DNA from: Bacteroides congonensis
Lineage (GTDB): Bacteria > Bacteroidota > Bacteroidia > Bacteroidales > Bacteroidaceae
DNA length: 64,000 nt
Direction: 5' to 3'
Assembly: GCF_900130125.1 (NCBI RefSeq)
Contig: NZ_FQXY01000009.1
Span: forward strand, 1,093,760-1,157,759
Shown: positions 11,601 through 20,130 of the stretch, one piece after another
Layout of the letters: each line of letters opens with the position of its first letter
Position numbering within the stretch: the first letter of the stretch is position 1
Program-made: the position numbers and the translations under genes
The notes under the pieces: model-generated
The model's input: the letters and a program-made list of their open reading frames with translations, nothing else
What the model was told of the DNA's origin: nothing
The model's database searches: none

Positions 11601-11879
11601 ATTCACCTCTGTAGGAACCGACAAAGTGAAATGTCCGTCCACATCCGTCACCGTACCCAATGCCGTCATACCTTTCACCACAACAGACGCACCAATCACC
11701 GGCTCCGAAGTCAGCGCATCCACTACCCTTCCTTTATACACAACTTTCTGTTCCGCATCGGCAGATGCCATCGCCACCACCGGAGAAGCACCGTCAGCGC
11801 TACTTCCTGCAAGCGTTGTCGTATTCATGCACAGCATGCACATACAGGCAGCCGTCAGCATATATTTTTTTCGATTCAT
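8625..11879 (-). CDS. SusC/RagA-family TonB-dependent outer-membrane transporter
   Basis: 1084 aa from ATG at 11879. A longer frame starts at 11948, but that would overlap the previous gene by 56 bp and put 23 residues before the signal peptide, so 11879 (MNRKKYMLTAACMC) is preferred. Domains: signal peptide; a CarboxypepD-regulatory-like domain at about 45-120 with the motif YKGRVVDALTSEPVIGASV; a TonB-box-like EVEVVAYGTQ; the plug with NIYVRGTGSLSEETSKPLIL and TVLKDAASTAVFGVRGANGV; then the barrel, ending GFNIQF. It is a TonB-powered importer of oligosaccharide paired with the SusD at 6653-8611. There is no STN domain, which fits control by an HTCS rather than by a sigma/anti-sigma pair. 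Confidence 0.95.
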   Translation of the reverse strand: MNRKKYMLTAACMCMLCMNTTTLAGSSADGASPVVAMASADAEQKVVYKGRVVDALTSEPVIGASVVVKGMTALGTVTDVDGHFTLSVPTEVNPVILIVSYIGYESAETRVTRRDGIEIRLTEKYNELNEVEVVAYGTQKKVSVTGAISSLRGEELLKSPSGSLGNALAGAVSGISTVQLSGQPGAEDPNIYVRGTGSLSEETSKPLILVDGVERSFFQMDPNEVESITVLKDAASTAVFGVRGANGVILVTTRRGTTGKPKISWSSSFGLTQALRNLNTADSYEHASIYTEAQRSDNPNMQDDQLAFSPYVTEMFRTNADPIIFPNTDWSDYLFNNLSWQTQHNVTISGGLDRFKYFVSLGYLHQDGMVKQFDLNYDPNYMYSRYNYRANVDVNVSKTTTLKLNLGGRVGSRRSPRQDNLWQKIMWSTPYSSPGFVNGMRITKPNDKYISIGSGSSGLDFYYNYGYDKKTDNDLNIDLSLDQELGFITKGLRMNIKGAYNTNYSVTVSRAPTSGNPAVTPLYMAYFTQPGMDISNPMFDNTIVYQMEGSFGLNEPLSYNTSTGRGRNWYLEGSLNYARTFGNHEVSALFLYNQSKTYYPWQNTEIPTAYVGYVGRLTYNYKQRYLLDLNAGYNGSENFAPGQRYGFFPAASIGWILSEEPFMKQLKWLDFLKVRASYGLVGNDKYSGVRFLYLNDSWSAYNEAWSSLGTWQFGNQTSPSILVGAVAERIGNKNVSWEKVKKQNYGIDIRMFNQQLSITADLFFERRYDILSTRNTLPNITDVQLPLINLGKVNNKGYEVTVGWNSKAGKVDYWLQANLSYSKNKIIYMDEVVPNYPWMAQTGRSTGLNRGYLFDRFLADSDFDENGSLKKDENGKQLTPVMALGNPRPGDALFKDLNGDNVIDGNDITYFGYGERPEYVMGFVYGARWKNFELSMQWTGAWNASRILGKEYRTPFGESNSGAILKYLADNRWTPENQDARFPRITFMNKTHYLTNSDLWMMDGSYLRLKTAELSYTFRNNPFLSKCGVSSLKFFVNGYNLLTLFSDLADIDIDPEGIAGYKNGQFTNDYPNVRIYNMGFNIQF

Positions 11880-11892
11880 AGTAGTAATTTTA

Positions 11893-13599
11893 TTAATTCT
11901 GTCCATCAATGAGGAGACAATATCTCGTTTCCCAATCGGGCATGCCAATCACAGACTGCCCGTTCACCAATATGGAATAGGCCTGCACCTGACTGTTGGC
12001 AACGTTAAATACCTCCTTCCAGCCCAATTGCTGCAAGAGCCATGCAGCCTGCATGACGCTGTATCCTTCTCCTGTAGGATTGCTGTCCCACGTGGCGGGA
12101 TAGGCTGATGTGTTGCCGCGCGGACGGTTGCAGACAGCAATACCTATTTTATTGTCATACGTCAGCCCGAAGAACACGTGGTCGTTGCAGACTCCCTGCC
12201 AGTTGCGGCCATAGGAAGAACTGTGCACGCCACAGCCGTCGTTGTTCCACAGTTCGTATTTATTCAGCGCATGTCCGTCTCTGACAGGCCACAGCGCATA
12301 TCCCCACACAGCCTGTTCCACCTCCCATTCCGTAGCTCCGGCAAGGGAGTGACTGTCGTCCGTGAAGAAAGGAAGCTGCATCATCCGCCCGCTTGCCCCC
12401 TTCGAGAACGAGCCGTCAAAATAGCAATTACTGAATGAGATTCTTCCATTCTTGTCCACACCCAGTCCGGCACGGAAAGAGGGATTCCACGAGGCGTCCT
12501 CCCAATTGCTCAAAGCATCCTGCAAAGTACCGTTCTCATAATAGAGATGTGCCGGATTGCCGCCAATCGCCCATGCCCTGCCTACCGCATAGACATTGCG
12601 TCCGCCTGCCACAATCAGCGCATTTTGCTGTCCGGGCTGCATTTTGTTATTTTCGGCAGAGGGGTCTGTGACAAGTCGTGCACGGGCATTCTTCACGTCT
12701 ATCGTCACGATAGCAAAATCACCGTAGACGTTGGTTTTCGCACGATCCTCCTTCCAGTCGCCCACGGCATCGAAAAAGTTAGAGTCGTAAAAATGGTGTT
12801 CCCACGGCCAGTTGTCATGGTCGTTCCACTTATAATCTCCTGCCACGGGGATATCGCGCACCTGTGACGTCTTCAGCACGGTGACGTACGGATACTGCGC
12901 CTTGTCTACAAACTGTGCCGTCATATCCGAGAAGCCCAGTTCCGCCGGTGTTTTCTTCATGACGGACGAGAGGTCGAGCGCCACTGTATAGGGACGCGCC
13001 TTTCCACCTGCCATGATATCCAGGCGATAAGTAAGGGATTCGGTAAAGTCGAACGTCAGATTCTCGGGCGGAGTGGCACCTTCTATCAACGCACCCTCTT
13101 CGAAGCGTAAGGTGATGGCTTTCTGATTCATGCGTGCCCGGTCGAACAGGATATTCAGATTAGAGAGCGAAGCGCTCACGGGGCTTTCTTCCAACCCTTC
13201 CACAAAGATTTTTCCCGCATCGAGCACAGGCAATGCATTGGAAGTGACGTTCACCCAATACTTTTTAATCCGGTTGTCGGGTGCCTTGATATTCAGCACA
13301 GGCGTCTCTTCTAAATTTATATGTGCCGGATTTTCCGGATATATCAACGTATATCCATCCATCAACTCCACAGTCATTGAGGCCTGATCAAACTTTTCCG
13401 CCTCATTGAACCGGACACTAACGTGTTTTTCATCAACCACTTGGGCAGGCACCGATTCCCCCTGCGACGTGATAGTCAACGAGCGGAACGGATTTTCACC
13501 CTTGTCGTGCACTTCCATGTTGTAGTCACCGTCCGAGCAGGACGAATACCCCCAACCAAGAAGCCACAGCCATGTAAGGTTAAACAAGATTTTTCTCAT
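11893..13599 (-). CDS. surface lipoprotein of unknown function in the PUL operon
   Basis: 568 aa. The lipoprotein signal ends in GWGYSSC, so it is likely surface exposed. Residues about 35-230 look like two Ig-like or DUF5018-type beta repeats (ENPFRSLTITSQG, LTVELMDGYTL-like strands). The C-terminal half (about 300-568) contains NALIVAGGRNVYAVGRAW, GLGVDKNGRISF and SVMQAAWLLQQLGWKEVFN. This last segment faintly recalls phosphodiester-glycosidase (NAGPA/DUF2233) proteins, but the resemblance is weak and no catalytic residues can be assigned. It lies between the secreted phosphatase-like enzyme and the first SusC, the place where surface glycan-binding proteins or accessory hydrolases usually sit. 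Function is not recognised; either a glycan-binding protein or an enzyme would fit. Confidence 0.7.
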   Translation of the reverse strand: MRKILFNLTWLWLLGWGYSSCSDGDYNMEVHDKGENPFRSLTITSQGESVPAQVVDEKHVSVRFNEAEKFDQASMTVELMDGYTLIYPENPAHINLEETPVLNIKAPDNRIKKYWVNVTSNALPVLDAGKIFVEGLEESPVSASLSNLNILFDRARMNQKAITLRFEEGALIEGATPPENLTFDFTESLTYRLDIMAGGKARPYTVALDLSSVMKKTPAELGFSDMTAQFVDKAQYPYVTVLKTSQVRDIPVAGDYKWNDHDNWPWEHHFYDSNFFDAVGDWKEDRAKTNVYGDFAIVTIDVKNARARLVTDPSAENNKMQPGQQNALIVAGGRNVYAVGRAWAIGGNPAHLYYENGTLQDALSNWEDASWNPSFRAGLGVDKNGRISFSNCYFDGSFSKGASGRMMQLPFFTDDSHSLAGATEWEVEQAVWGYALWPVRDGHALNKYELWNNDGCGVHSSSYGRNWQGVCNDHVFFGLTYDNKIGIAVCNRPRGNTSAYPATWDSNPTGEGYSVMQAAWLLQQLGWKEVFNVANSQVQAYSILVNGQSVIGMPDWETRYCLLIDGQN

Positions 13600-13668
13600 A
13601 ACTAATAAAGATTTTAATAAAAAATTATATTTTTCTATCGTTCATTCTATGAAAGCCGGTCCCCACGT

Positions 13669-14529
13669 CTACCGGAACCGTGCTTCGATTACTACGGGAA
13701 AATGATCCGAAGAGTATTTCCCATATTTCACATCGTCATCGACAGTGCGATAAGAAAGCACCTCTATCGCGGAAGTCACAAATATAAAATCAATGCGTTG
13801 AGTAATCTCTCCAGCCAAATCGTATCCATGGAAACTACCGACCGGACCTTGGGGAGACTTCCTGCTGCACTTGTAGGAGTCGGCCAACAGGCCGTCTTTC
13901 AATAGTATCTGTATAGGTTCATCATCGGAAGTCGCATTGAAGTCGCCTGTACAGAATACAGGTTTTCCGTTGGCGATTTTCCTGACTCTCTCCAACAGCA
14001 TATAAGACGACTGTCTTCTGGCTTCCTCTACTTCATGGTCGGTATGTGAATTAAAGACATAGAAAGTTTTTCCGTTTCTTTTATCCTTAAAATATCCCCA
14101 TGTACATATCCTGCGATAATGTGCTCCCCAGCCATATGAAGGGACATCCGGGGTTTCCGAATACCAAAAGTCACCTGTTTCCAACATTTCAAAACGTTCT
14201 TTCTTGTAAAAGATGGCACTATGCTCGCCTTCATTATCTCCGTCACGATCACGACCTACGTAAGCATATTCATCAAGAACAGCCATATCCTTCAGTTGCG
14301 ATGTACGTCCTTCCTGTGTTGCAAATAAGTCAAAACGATTTCTTCTCACAACATCGACCAAGGCATCTAAACGTACCTCCCAGGATTTATCCCCCTCATC
14401 ACACATTGTACGGATATTATAAGTCGCCAGACGAATAACATCTTCTGATTTTTTATTCACACCAGAGGCTACAGCAGAAATAAAAGGAATAAACACTATC
14501 AAAAATAACGAAACACATCTCATATTCAA
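13669..14529 (-). CDS. secreted endonuclease/exonuclease/phosphatase (EEP) superfamily protein
   Basis: 286 aa with a signal peptide (about residues 1-22, ISAVASG) and no lipobox. The EEP motifs appear in order: LATYNIRTMCD (Asn), LFATQEG (metal-binding Glu), FNSHTDHE, FCTGDFNATSDDEP (Asp/Asn) and SDHFPV (Asp-His). Members are metal-dependent phosphodiesterases or phosphatases. In PULs, secreted EEP proteins are thought to remove phosphate or act on phosphoglycan decorations, but that use is inference. The gene sits 19 bp after the GH43-like gene and is co-oriented with the SusCD operon. Periplasmic or extracellular location is predicted. Confidence 0.88.
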   Translation of the reverse strand: MNMRCVSLFLIVFIPFISAVASGVNKKSEDVIRLATYNIRTMCDEGDKSWEVRLDALVDVVRRNRFDLFATQEGRTSQLKDMAVLDEYAYVGRDRDGDNEGEHSAIFYKKERFEMLETGDFWYSETPDVPSYGWGAHYRRICTWGYFKDKRNGKTFYVFNSHTDHEVEEARRQSSYMLLERVRKIANGKPVFCTGDFNATSDDEPIQILLKDGLLADSYKCSRKSPQGPVGSFHGYDLAGEITQRIDFIFVTSAIEVLSYRTVDDDVKYGKYSSDHFPVVIEARFR

Positions 14530-14548
14530 TAGGATATAAAATTACGCA

Positions 14549-15703
14549 TTACTTTACTCGAAAATAATCTAATGACCAGCTATCCATCCACTCCAGCACC
14601 GGGCGCCCGTCTTGAAACCGGATAGGAAGCCAGAGGTAACGGCTGTCGGCTGGATGCTCCGGGCGCCAGATGTCGCCCATAAAGATGTATGTGTCTTCCC
14701 GGTTTTCCACCTTTATAATATAGGTGCTCTGTCCGCCAAAGGTAATGGCAGCATCCGTGCCTACACAGGGATTGGGGTGCTGTTTCCAAGGTCCCATGAT
14801 ATGGGATGCCGAGAACATACGGGCTTCGTTGGGCGCCCATCCCGTGCAGCCGGATGTGATCATCCAGTAGGTACCGTCTTTCTTGAAAATGGCCGGGGCT
14901 TCGTTTTCTCCGCCGGGAGCCATGCGGGCGTAACGCCCTGTATGATACAAATAATCGTCGGTCAGTTCTGCGATGTGCAGGGTGAGGTTTTCTTCAGAAG
15001 AGAAGATGTGGTAAGCTTTTCCGTCATCATCCACAAAAACAGTCTGGTCGCGTGCCATCTGTCCGCCTTCAAAGTCGCGCTTCATGTAAAGTCCCTGTCG
15101 CACGGCTTCCTGCCACTCTGCCGTCCGATAAGCCAGACGCTCTTCTACCAACGTATCGAGCGCGGCTATATCGGCGGCTGTGACACCCAATGAAAACTTA
15201 CCGGGATTGGCCCGTCCGGAACGCAGGAAGCGATACGGTCCTGTCACCACATCGCTGACTGCCACTCCGTAGCGCGCAGATTCATATCCTTTATCCTTCA
15301 GTTCGAGATGAAACCACATGACAAACTTACCTGTCTTCTTATTATATACAACTTTGGGACGTTCCAAGATACATCCTTTGGCAATGTCGCTCTCCGAGTC
15401 GTCGGCATCAACGGCAAGAGCGACGCCTTTGTTCTCCCATTCGGTCAGATTTTTCGATGCGTAGCAGGTGACTCCTACCATTGCCGAACAGGTGGTGTCG
15501 GCTTTGTGTTCGCCAAACCAATAATACACTCCGTCATGAAAGAGCACGCCTCCGCCATGTGCGTTAATCGGATTGCCTTCCGTGTCGTTCCATACCCGTT
15601 GGGGATAAAATGTTTTCTCCTCCTTTGCCACATTCACCGCGCAAGCGGAGAACAGAACGGCAAAGAGAAACAAATGATAAAGTTTCTGTTTGTTCGTATA
15701 CAT
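14549..15703 (-). CDS. GH43-like glycoside hydrolase (exo-beta-1,3-galactanase-like), lipoprotein
   Basis: 384 aa. The lipobox region reads VLFSAC. A five-bladed propeller GH43 fold is indicated by NAHGGGVLFHDGVYYWFGE, ILERPKVVYN, ARDQTVFVDDDGKAYHIFSS and ENEAPAIFKKDGTYWMITSG. The NAHGGG opening with no Asp at the usual base position, together with GGQSTYI near residue 325, resembles the exo-beta-1,3-galactanase group, where a glutamine replaces the general base. This subgroup call is from memory and uncertain. If right, the operon may act on arabinogalactan or a related beta-galactan. It is the first gene of the operon, preceded by a Bacteroides-type -7 element at 15727-15734. Confidence 0.85.
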   Translation of the reverse strand: MYTNKQKLYHLFLFAVLFSACAVNVAKEEKTFYPQRVWNDTEGNPINAHGGGVLFHDGVYYWFGEHKADTTCSAMVGVTCYASKNLTEWENKGVALAVDADDSESDIAKGCILERPKVVYNKKTGKFVMWFHLELKDKGYESARYGVAVSDVVTGPYRFLRSGRANPGKFSLGVTAADIAALDTLVEERLAYRTAEWQEAVRQGLYMKRDFEGGQMARDQTVFVDDDGKAYHIFSSEENLTLHIAELTDDYLYHTGRYARMAPGGENEAPAIFKKDGTYWMITSGCTGWAPNEARMFSASHIMGPWKQHPNPCVGTDAAITFGGQSTYIIKVENREDTYIFMGDIWRPEHPADSRYLWLPIRFQDGRPVLEWMDSWSLDYFRVK

Positions 15704-15726
15704 GGGCCATTTTTTAAAATTATGCC

Positions 15727-15734
15727 CAAAAGTA
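15727..15734 (-). promoter_or_regulatory. -7 element of the PUL operon promoter
   Basis: On the minus strand the sequence reads TACTTTTG, which matches the Bacteroides -7 consensus TAnnTTTG. It lies 24 bp upstream of the GH43-like start. No clear -33 motif was found, as expected for a promoter that may need the HTCS activator. HTCS binding sites were not identified. Confidence 0.55.
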
Positions 15735-15836
15735 AGACAAACAGTGCGATAAAAAGGGGAAGTTTTTCGTATCTAAAGGGACGGAATCCGTATTCACAGG
15801 GTTTTACGGAAAAGTTCCCTTAATTGATTGATAAGG

Positions 15837-16044
15837 TAACGTCAGTTCGATATAAGCTTGTCTATCCGCTTCTCCTCCTTCTGGAAGGAGGAGTCCCCGT
15901 AGGGGGAGGTGGTAGGTGAAATCGTAAATCTATATAGTACTGAATAACAGACTACTATATTTACCTACCACCCCGTCCTTCGGACACCCCTCCTTCCCGA
16001 AGGAGGGGAAACCATGCGGACGAACTTATATCGAATTCACATTA
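15837..16044. repeat. 208-bp palindromic intergenic element (MITE-like)
   Basis: The two ends are inverted copies over about 50 bp: both begin TAAYGTSARTTCGATATAAG when read inwards and continue to CCTCCTT. Inside, GGAGGTGGTAGGTGAAAT pairs with TTACCTACCACCCC, and each arm also carries its own hairpin (CTCCTTCTGGAAGGAG and CCTCCTTCCCGAAGGAGG). The element encodes no protein. It sits between the HTCS stop and the PUL promoter. The right-hand 19 bp recur at 34010-34028. Confidence 0.75.
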
Positions 16045-16067
16045 AGGTATTGCAGACGGTTCCTGCC

Positions 16068-16155
16068 GTGCCAAGTAATGGACACCACTGTGCCAAGCAA
16101 TGGACACCGCCGTGCCAAACAATGGGAACTGCCGTGCCAAGCAATGGGAACCGAT
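16068..16155. repeat. 22-bp tandem repeat, four copies
   Basis: Four head-to-tail units start at 16068, 16090, 16112 and 16134, with consensus GTGCCAAGCAATGGRAMCNSC. Mismatches are few. A degraded fifth unit (GGTCAAGCAATCC) continues towards the HTCS stop codon at 16170. No open frame of note; function unknown. Confidence 0.85.
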
Positions 16156-16169
16156 ACGGTCAAGCAATC

Positions 16170-19100
16170 CTACAGACTTTGTATAAAAGCCTTCGGAGTC
16201 TGATTCATATTCTTCTTGAAAGCATTGCGGAAACTCTTCACATCCCGGAAGCCGCATTGCTTGCTGACTTCCTCCACATTCGATGCTCCCTGCCGGAAAA
16301 GTTGAACGGCTTTATATATCTTATAATCATTGATAAACTCAATCAAGGAATTGCCTGTCATTTGTCTGATTTTCTTATACAGCGTAGAATGGCTCATCGC
16401 CAACTTGGCAGCCATCAAGTCTACATCAAACTCTTCATTGCACAGATTATCATCTATGATTTCCCGACAGCGCAACAGAAATATCTGCTCCTCTTTCGTA
16501 TACGTCTTCTGCTCGGTAGCAATGGTGCTGATAATGGCGGCATTCTCCGACTGCACCACTAACCGCTCAATACGTTTGCGCAAGAGTTTTAAGGAAATCG
16601 GCTTGGACAGGTATACGTCCGCCCCGCTGTCGAAAGCCTTCAGCATATCCTCTTCCGAGTTTTTTGCCGTGAATATGATGACTTTGATGTGCGCCAACTT
16701 CTTGTCGTTCTTCATCCGCTCCAGAAACTCCTGCCCATTCATGCGCGGCATCATCAGGTCGCAGACAACAATGTCCGGAAGTTCCCTGCCGGCAATCTCC
16801 AACCCTTCTTCTCCGTCATACGCTTTGTATATCTTAAAATCGGACGAGAGATAACGTTCAAGGATATTCACCGTTTCGCGTTCGTCATCTATCAGCAGGA
16901 TGGAATGAGTGGCGGTAGGGTTAGAAACGGGCTTTGGCTCCGACGGCTGCACATCGTCTACCAGCAGCGACTCGGTGCGTGCCGGACAGTCTTCGCTCTG
17001 CTGCTCCTTACGGGGGATAGTGAAAAGAAATGCAGAGCCTTGGTTCAGTTCACTTTCCACACGGATTTCTCCCCCATGAAGCTCGACCAACGTCTTGACA
17101 AACGACAGCCCCATCCCATCGCCTTCTCCCTGCTTCTTGCCCCGCTCCGTGCGGAAGAAGTTTTCGAAAATCGTATCGCGCATCTCTTCCGCGATGCCTA
17201 TACCGTTATCTTCTACCGCAAAGCAAACGGCATCCGGACGGTTCCTCACCGTGAGGGTCACCGTTCCTCCCTCCTTCGTATACTTGAATGCATTGGATAT
17301 CAGGTTGGTGAGAATGATTTCGAGTTTCTCGGCATCAAAGTCGAGCATAATCTCCGTCTCCACACAGCAGAATGTGTAAGTTATCTCTTTCTGCCGACAC
17401 AGCCTGCGATAGTCGTCCGTCAGTTCATTGCAGAAACCGACTACATCCTTACGCTGCATGTTTAGTTGTAACTTTCCGGAATCCATTTTGCGCAAGTCTA
17501 TCACACGGCTGATCAACTTGTTCAGCTTCAACGAACTGTGATGCATGGAGAGCAGATAAGACAAAGGTACCTGCACCGGCGAACGACGTGTCTCTATCAG
17601 CTCTTCCAGTTGGGCAGCGATAAGGAACACCGGTGTGCGCAATTCGTGAGTGATGTAAGTATAGAAATCCAACTTCTCTTCGTTCAGTTTCTTCATCGTG
17701 CTCTTCTCTATTTCATTGATTTGCAGACGATACTTTATCTTCTGTTCATGCAGGTAGAGCCAAATGCTACCTGCCGCTGTGCCCAGTGCCAGCAATATCC
17801 ACAGGCAGACAGCCCACGAGGTTCTCCACCAAGGCGGAGTAATGATCAGCTTAAATACCGAAGACTTTCCCCACAACCCGTTGTCGTTGATGCAACGAAC
17901 ATGAAACTCATATTCACCGGGCGGCACATTGGTATAGGTCACCTCCCGGCTGCTTTCCAAATCCCGCCAGCCACTCTCTAAGTTTTTCAACCAACCGGAG
18001 AAACGTACCCTGCCCGGAAACAGGTATTCGGGCACACTATAGGCAATGGTGAAGAAATTTTGGTCATAGTGCAACGTCAACTCCTTGCATTCCTCTCCCA
18101 ACAACGTGAACTCTTCTTTCTCGTCATTCAACAGTCGCAAAGAGGTGAAATTTACCGCGTCATACCGCTGATGGTAGTTTATCTGCGCCGGATTGAAATA
18201 GACAAGCCCGCTCACATTGCCGAAAAACATCTCTTCGCCGTCAAACGTACTGGAGTTATAGGTATACGAAGCCTGTTCTATCTCTTTCACATCAAAGCGC
18301 ACGAAACGTTCTGTCTGCTTGTTCATCCGGAACAAGCCGCTCGAGGTAGCCAACCAAAGATTGCCGTCATTATCTTCTTCGATAGAGGTGACATTGGAAT
18401 CGGTCAGTCCCTCGTTGGCAGTATGGAGCTTGAACGTCCCGTCACGTTCGTCCAATGAATAGAAGCCGGACGCAACTGTAGAGAACCAAATCTTCCCGTC
18501 CGTGTCCATGAACAGATGTTTCAGGCGGTCGGAAGGAAGACGGATATCTTTCGACTGCATATCGTAGTGTCTGGTGATGCGGCAGGTGCGTGTGTCTATC
18601 TTGAAAATCCCCTTCCGGGTAGACGAAATCCAAAGATAATGCCCGCGGCAAACGATGGCAGAACACTGCACCCCGTCCAGTCCTTGTATGCACTTGAGCT
18701 TGCCGCTCTTCTTGTCCAACACATAGACGCTGAATCCGCCAATCCAGATATGTCCGCGCCCATCGTCGGCAATCGTCCACACATTGTTCTCCACACCGTT
18801 CGCATTCTCATCCGCCATGGTCATGGAATAAGTAACGAATTGATTCTTGCTGATGGAATATTTCACAAGCCCTTTCGTATAGATGCCCATCCACAGGTCG
18901 TCTCCGTCTTTGATGAGGGAAAGGACATTGTTGCCGGGGATAGCACTGTTGGCAGTGGTATAGGTGCGCGACGTTCCTGTGCTACGGTCGTATATCTCCA
19001 TTCCGCCGCCGTCCAGTCCTAAATAAAGCTTTTCTTCGTCCGCCACCACCGCTGTCACAATATCGTAAGTAAGCCTGCTGTTTCTGCGTGTCATCGTCTT

Positions 19101-20102
19101 AAAATTGCCGAGATGTTCCGAATACAGACTGACTCCGTGGCGATAAGACCCCATCCATAGGTTATCCTCTGAGTCGACAAACAAGGAATAAATCGCGTCG
19201 CTGGACAAGTTACTGTTGTCCGGAGAGATTTTCTCCATCCGCCCGCCTTCCTTCAACAACAACCCCTCACCGTCAACGGCAAATATCGTTTTTCCTTTAT
19301 ATTCTATCACAGCCATCAGATTGTCCGGCACGCACCCTTCCGATTCCACCCGCCGGATTTCATTGCCGACTATCCGGAAAGCAATGCTCTTGAAACCGAT
19401 ACCATAGCCTACGTATCCCACATCATTGTGTTTATCATAATAAACGGTCGTGCGATAGGACATCACAATGGAATGATAAGCCAAATGGCTGACCACCCTA
19501 CCGCTCTCGGTAGATAAAAGCCAAAGCCCGTTCGCTCCTGAAGCGATGAGCAGCCCCGGCTTATAGGAAGCAAAGCCATAGAAAGTATCTATACCGTCAA
19601 AACAGACTGCAAATTCCCGCTGTCCCATATGCTTGCAGATTCTTCCACGCCAGTCTAATGCCAACAATCTGTCTTCATCTCTGACCAATTTGCATATGGA
19701 TGTCGACATGTTCTCCTTGTTTTCCTCTAAGTTTCCCTCTAAGTTTCCCTCTGAGTTTCCCTCTGAGGTCAAACTACATGAATAAAATCGTCCGTCACTA
19801 TAAGAGAAAAATTTCATTCCTCTGTCGGATGCCACCCAAAGCCCGTCAGGCTCCGATTGGATATCCTGCACATAGCACTGCATAGAGTCTGCCTGATACC
19901 TTTCAAATTCCAGTCCGTTAAAACGGCACAATCCATTACTGGTTCCGGCCCAGATATATCCCTGCTTATCTTCATGCAAAGAACAGACCGAACTGTTTGA
20001 GCCTAAATAGAAGTTCTCGAATATTCTTTTGAAAGAAGTTTCTGCAAATAAATTAGATGGCAGGCATAGGACGATAATCAAATATAGTATATAACGATAC
20101 AT
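16170..20102 (-). CDS. hybrid two-component system sensor/regulator (HTCS)
   Basis: 1310 aa, one-protein sensor and transcription activator typical of Bacteroides PULs. Signal peptide 1-20; two seven-bladed Reg_prop beta-propellers from about 30 to 690 with repeats such as EDKQGYIWAGTSNGLCRF and EEDNDGNLWLATSSGLFR; Y_Y_Y domain about 690-770; a membrane helix about 775-795; HisKA with ITHELRTP (His819); HATPase with NLISNAFKYTKEGG and GMGLSFV; receiver domain with VVCDLMMPRMNG (Asp1115); AraC-type helix-turn-helix about 1210-1310. It should bind a specific oligosaccharide in the periplasm and activate the adjacent SusCD operon. Oddity: a four-unit 12-bp in-frame repeat near residues 113-128. 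Confidence 0.96.
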   Translation of the reverse strand: MYRYILYLIIVLCLPSNLFAETSFKRIFENFYLGSNSSVCSLHEDKQGYIWAGTSNGLCRFNGLEFERYQADSMQCYVQDIQSEPDGLWVASDRGMKFFSYSDGRFYSCSLTSEGNSEGNLEGNLEENKENMSTSICKLVRDEDRLLALDWRGRICKHMGQREFAVCFDGIDTFYGFASYKPGLLIASGANGLWLLSTESGRVVSHLAYHSIVMSYRTTVYYDKHNDVGYVGYGIGFKSIAFRIVGNEIRRVESEGCVPDNLMAVIEYKGKTIFAVDGEGLLLKEGGRMEKISPDNSNLSSDAIYSLFVDSEDNLWMGSYRHGVSLYSEHLGNFKTMTRRNSRLTYDIVTAVVADEEKLYLGLDGGGMEIYDRSTGTSRTYTTANSAIPGNNVLSLIKDGDDLWMGIYTKGLVKYSISKNQFVTYSMTMADENANGVENNVWTIADDGRGHIWIGGFSVYVLDKKSGKLKCIQGLDGVQCSAIVCRGHYLWISSTRKGIFKIDTRTCRITRHYDMQSKDIRLPSDRLKHLFMDTDGKIWFSTVASGFYSLDERDGTFKLHTANEGLTDSNVTSIEEDNDGNLWLATSSGLFRMNKQTERFVRFDVKEIEQASYTYNSSTFDGEEMFFGNVSGLVYFNPAQINYHQRYDAVNFTSLRLLNDEKEEFTLLGEECKELTLHYDQNFFTIAYSVPEYLFPGRVRFSGWLKNLESGWRDLESSREVTYTNVPPGEYEFHVRCINDNGLWGKSSVFKLIITPPWWRTSWAVCLWILLALGTAAGSIWLYLHEQKIKYRLQINEIEKSTMKKLNEEKLDFYTYITHELRTPVFLIAAQLEELIETRRSPVQVPLSYLLSMHHSSLKLNKLISRVIDLRKMDSGKLQLNMQRKDVVGFCNELTDDYRRLCRQKEITYTFCCVETEIMLDFDAEKLEIILTNLISNAFKYTKEGGTVTLTVRNRPDAVCFAVEDNGIGIAEEMRDTIFENFFRTERGKKQGEGDGMGLSFVKTLVELHGGEIRVESELNQGSAFLFTIPRKEQQSEDCPARTESLLVDDVQPSEPKPVSNPTATHSILLIDDERETVNILERYLSSDFKIYKAYDGEEGLEIAGRELPDIVVCDLMMPRMNGQEFLERMKNDKKLAHIKVIIFTAKNSEEDMLKAFDSGADVYLSKPISLKLLRKRIERLVVQSENAAIISTIATEQKTYTKEEQIFLLRCREIIDDNLCNEEFDVDLMAAKLAMSHSTLYKKIRQMTGNSLIEFINDYKIYKAVQLFRQGASNVEEVSKQCGFRDVKSFRNAFKKNMNQTPKAFIQSL
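19719..19766 (-). repeat. in-frame 12-bp tandem repeat within the HTCS gene
   Basis: Four units of GTTTCCCTCTRA (plus-strand view; the first has one change) lie end to end. On the coding strand they give SEGN/SEGN/LEGN/LEEN. Copy-number changes would keep the frame and change a loop of the first sensor propeller by four residues per unit. Confidence 0.85.
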
Positions 20103-20130
20103 GCAATCAGAAAATATAATTATAATAATC

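Noticed and set aside
11880..11948. Upstream start of the susC gene at 11948
   Set aside because: It would overlap the preceding gene and place 23 residues before the signal peptide.
16068..16155. CRISPR array from the 22-bp repeats
   Set aside because: Units are contiguous tandem repeats with no unique spacers.
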